52,127 nt of DNA from a virus. Where the stretch lies: the IMG/VR virus record IMGVR_UViG_3300036979_000430, positions 1-52,127 of that record; one strand, 5' to 3'. Shown here one piece after another: positions 51,448 through 52,127 of this stretch; position 1 is the first letter of the stretch; each line of letters begins with the position of its first letter. Below the pieces are notes generated by a model. That model saw only the letters and a list, made by a program, of their open reading frames with translations. It ran no database searches and was not told the origin of the DNA. The position numbers were made by a program, and so were the translations under genes.

Positions 51448-52127
51448 GGCGAAGAATGGGTTGATACGGGTTCAGCAGCCTTGCGGCGGGGTTTCTTCTT
51501 AGCCACCTGCTCAGGCAGCACCTGCCCCTTGATGCGGGCGTAGCGGGCGTTGACGGCGGCCCAGACTTCCTCATCCAGGAACTCAAAATGCACCGTGCCT
51601 TTGAGGTGTGCTTTGAACTTGAAGAATCCCCAGGTGTACCACTCACCAGGCCAGAAGATGCCATCACCGGCTGGTTTCTCGGGTTGAGCCACCTCGTCGT
51701 AGCTGCGACCCGTGATGAAGCACAGCGCCTTGATCAGGTCGCGGATCTCATCGCTTTGGCTGCCGTAGGTCTTGATGTTGACGCCACGGTTGTCCCAGGC
51801 ACGCTCCGCCATGTAGGCGCGGATGAAGCGGCGGTTGAGCATGTAGCCGCTGTTCGTGACCCAGCCCTCCACACCCCAGCGGTTTTCCTTGGTGTGCTTG
51901 GTGAGGCTGTCGATGGCTTCCTCTACCGCACGATCAACCCGCTGGTCTTGGGTGCCGGCGACGATCTGGAGCATCCGGTAGATGTTCCGTTCAGTAAAGG
52001 GGATTTTGCTCTGCTGCTCAACAAAGGCATTGATGTCCTTTGCAAGCTGGCTGGTGGCCATCTGCGCGGGCAGGAACTCGGCAAAGACGTGCTTCCAGGC
52101 TGTCTTCTGCAGATCCTTGCGAAAGCG
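51444..52127 (-). CDS. DUF4942-type protein, 5' end beyond the window
   Basis: 227 residues are visible; the frame stays open to the window edge (RFRKDLQKTAWKHVFAEFL precedes the Met at 52061), so the start is probably outside. The C-terminal part matches DUF4942: NRGVNIKTYGSQSDEIRDLI, KALCFITG, EWYTWGFFKFKAHLKG, VHFEFLDEEVWAAVNARYA, RIKGQVLPE. In some phages and plasmids this domain accompanies methyltransferase or restriction-related genes; its biochemical role is not established. The C-terminus is basic (KKKPRRKAAE). Confidence 0.75.
   Translation of the reverse strand, partial: RFRKDLQKTAWKHVFAEFLPAQMATSQLAKDINAFVEQQSKIPFTERNIYRMLQIVAGTQDQRVDRAVEEAIDSLTKHTKENRWGVEGWVTNSGYMLNRRFIRAYMAERAWDNRGVNIKTYGSQSDEIRDLIKALCFITGRSYDEVAQPEKPAGDGIFWPGEWYTWGFFKFKAHLKGTVHFEFLDEEVWAAVNARYARIKGQVLPEQVAKKKPRRKAAEPVSTHSSP

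Noticed and set aside
1-52127. tRNA genes, CRISPR arrays, insertion sequences, integrase and att sites
   Set aside because: No cloverleaf, regularly spaced repeat array, transposase or recombinase motif was noticed by eye; a covariance-model scan would be decisive for tRNAs.

Overview
The window is phage DNA: it looks like most of the genome of a tailed, long-tailed (siphovirus-type) phage or prophage, visibly GC-rich. Both ends cut through or abut open reading frames, so early and replication genes probably continue outside. I see no tRNA, integrase, polymerase, reverse transcriptase or CRISPR array. Several small-protein families (DUF551-like tails, a 'FLDAIRLAQGC' module, a short 'EWCKKRAL' family) resemble ones I associate with phages of freshwater picocyanobacteria (Synechococcus/Cyanobium type). 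The host assignment is inference.

Layout. Positions 1-5442 are a plus-strand operon with overlapping stop/start codons: a C5-cytosine DNA methyltransferase with a second long open frame on the same DNA, small proteins, a 622-aa mosaic protein, and a thymidylate kinase fused to a zinc-ribbon domain. Everything from 52127 down to 5439 is mainly one leftward (minus-strand) programme. It runs: (i) 52.1-46 kb, a dense nest of small ATGA-coupled genes that includes a formylglycine-enzyme-fold protein with a variable region of the diversity-generating-retroelement type, and dCTP deaminase; (ii) 46-39 kb, packaging and portal: small and large terminase, an Acb2/Tad1-like anti-defence protein, a sigma-70-like factor, portal; (iii) 39-36 kb, another nest of very small genes; (iv) 36-27 kb, a basic protein, a MuF-type head protein, HNH endonuclease, connectors, a tail-assembly chaperone with a lambda-like -1 frameshift site, and the major tail protein; (v) 25.5-15.7 kb, tape measure, tail hub and tail-tip proteins; (vi) 15.7-12.6 kb, scaffold and major capsid protein, unusually placed after the tail genes; (vii) 12.6-9.1 kb, fibre/receptor-binding candidates; (viii) 9-5.4 kb, a lysis-like cassette with small membrane proteins and a C39-type peptidase, into which a full-length cyclooxygenase-like haem peroxidase is inserted.

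Short plus-strand cassettes interrupt the leftward programme at 25.6-27.0 kb (AT-rich moron with a ParB-like gene), 28.0 kb, 30.9-31.6 kb (two very basic proteins) and 32.6-33.7 kb.

Regulation. An 8-bp motif, GGAAAGCT (plus sense in rightward cassettes, AGCTTTCC where genes run left), recurs at least 11 times at gene junctions and always points toward the next gene. Three copies sit in the loop of a hairpin that overlaps the upstream stop codon. A separate 21-bp repeat near 38.8 and 39.2 kb lies upstream of small genes; one copy directly follows an intrinsic terminator and looks like a promoter. A phage-encoded sigma-like factor could link to either element, but that is hypothesis.
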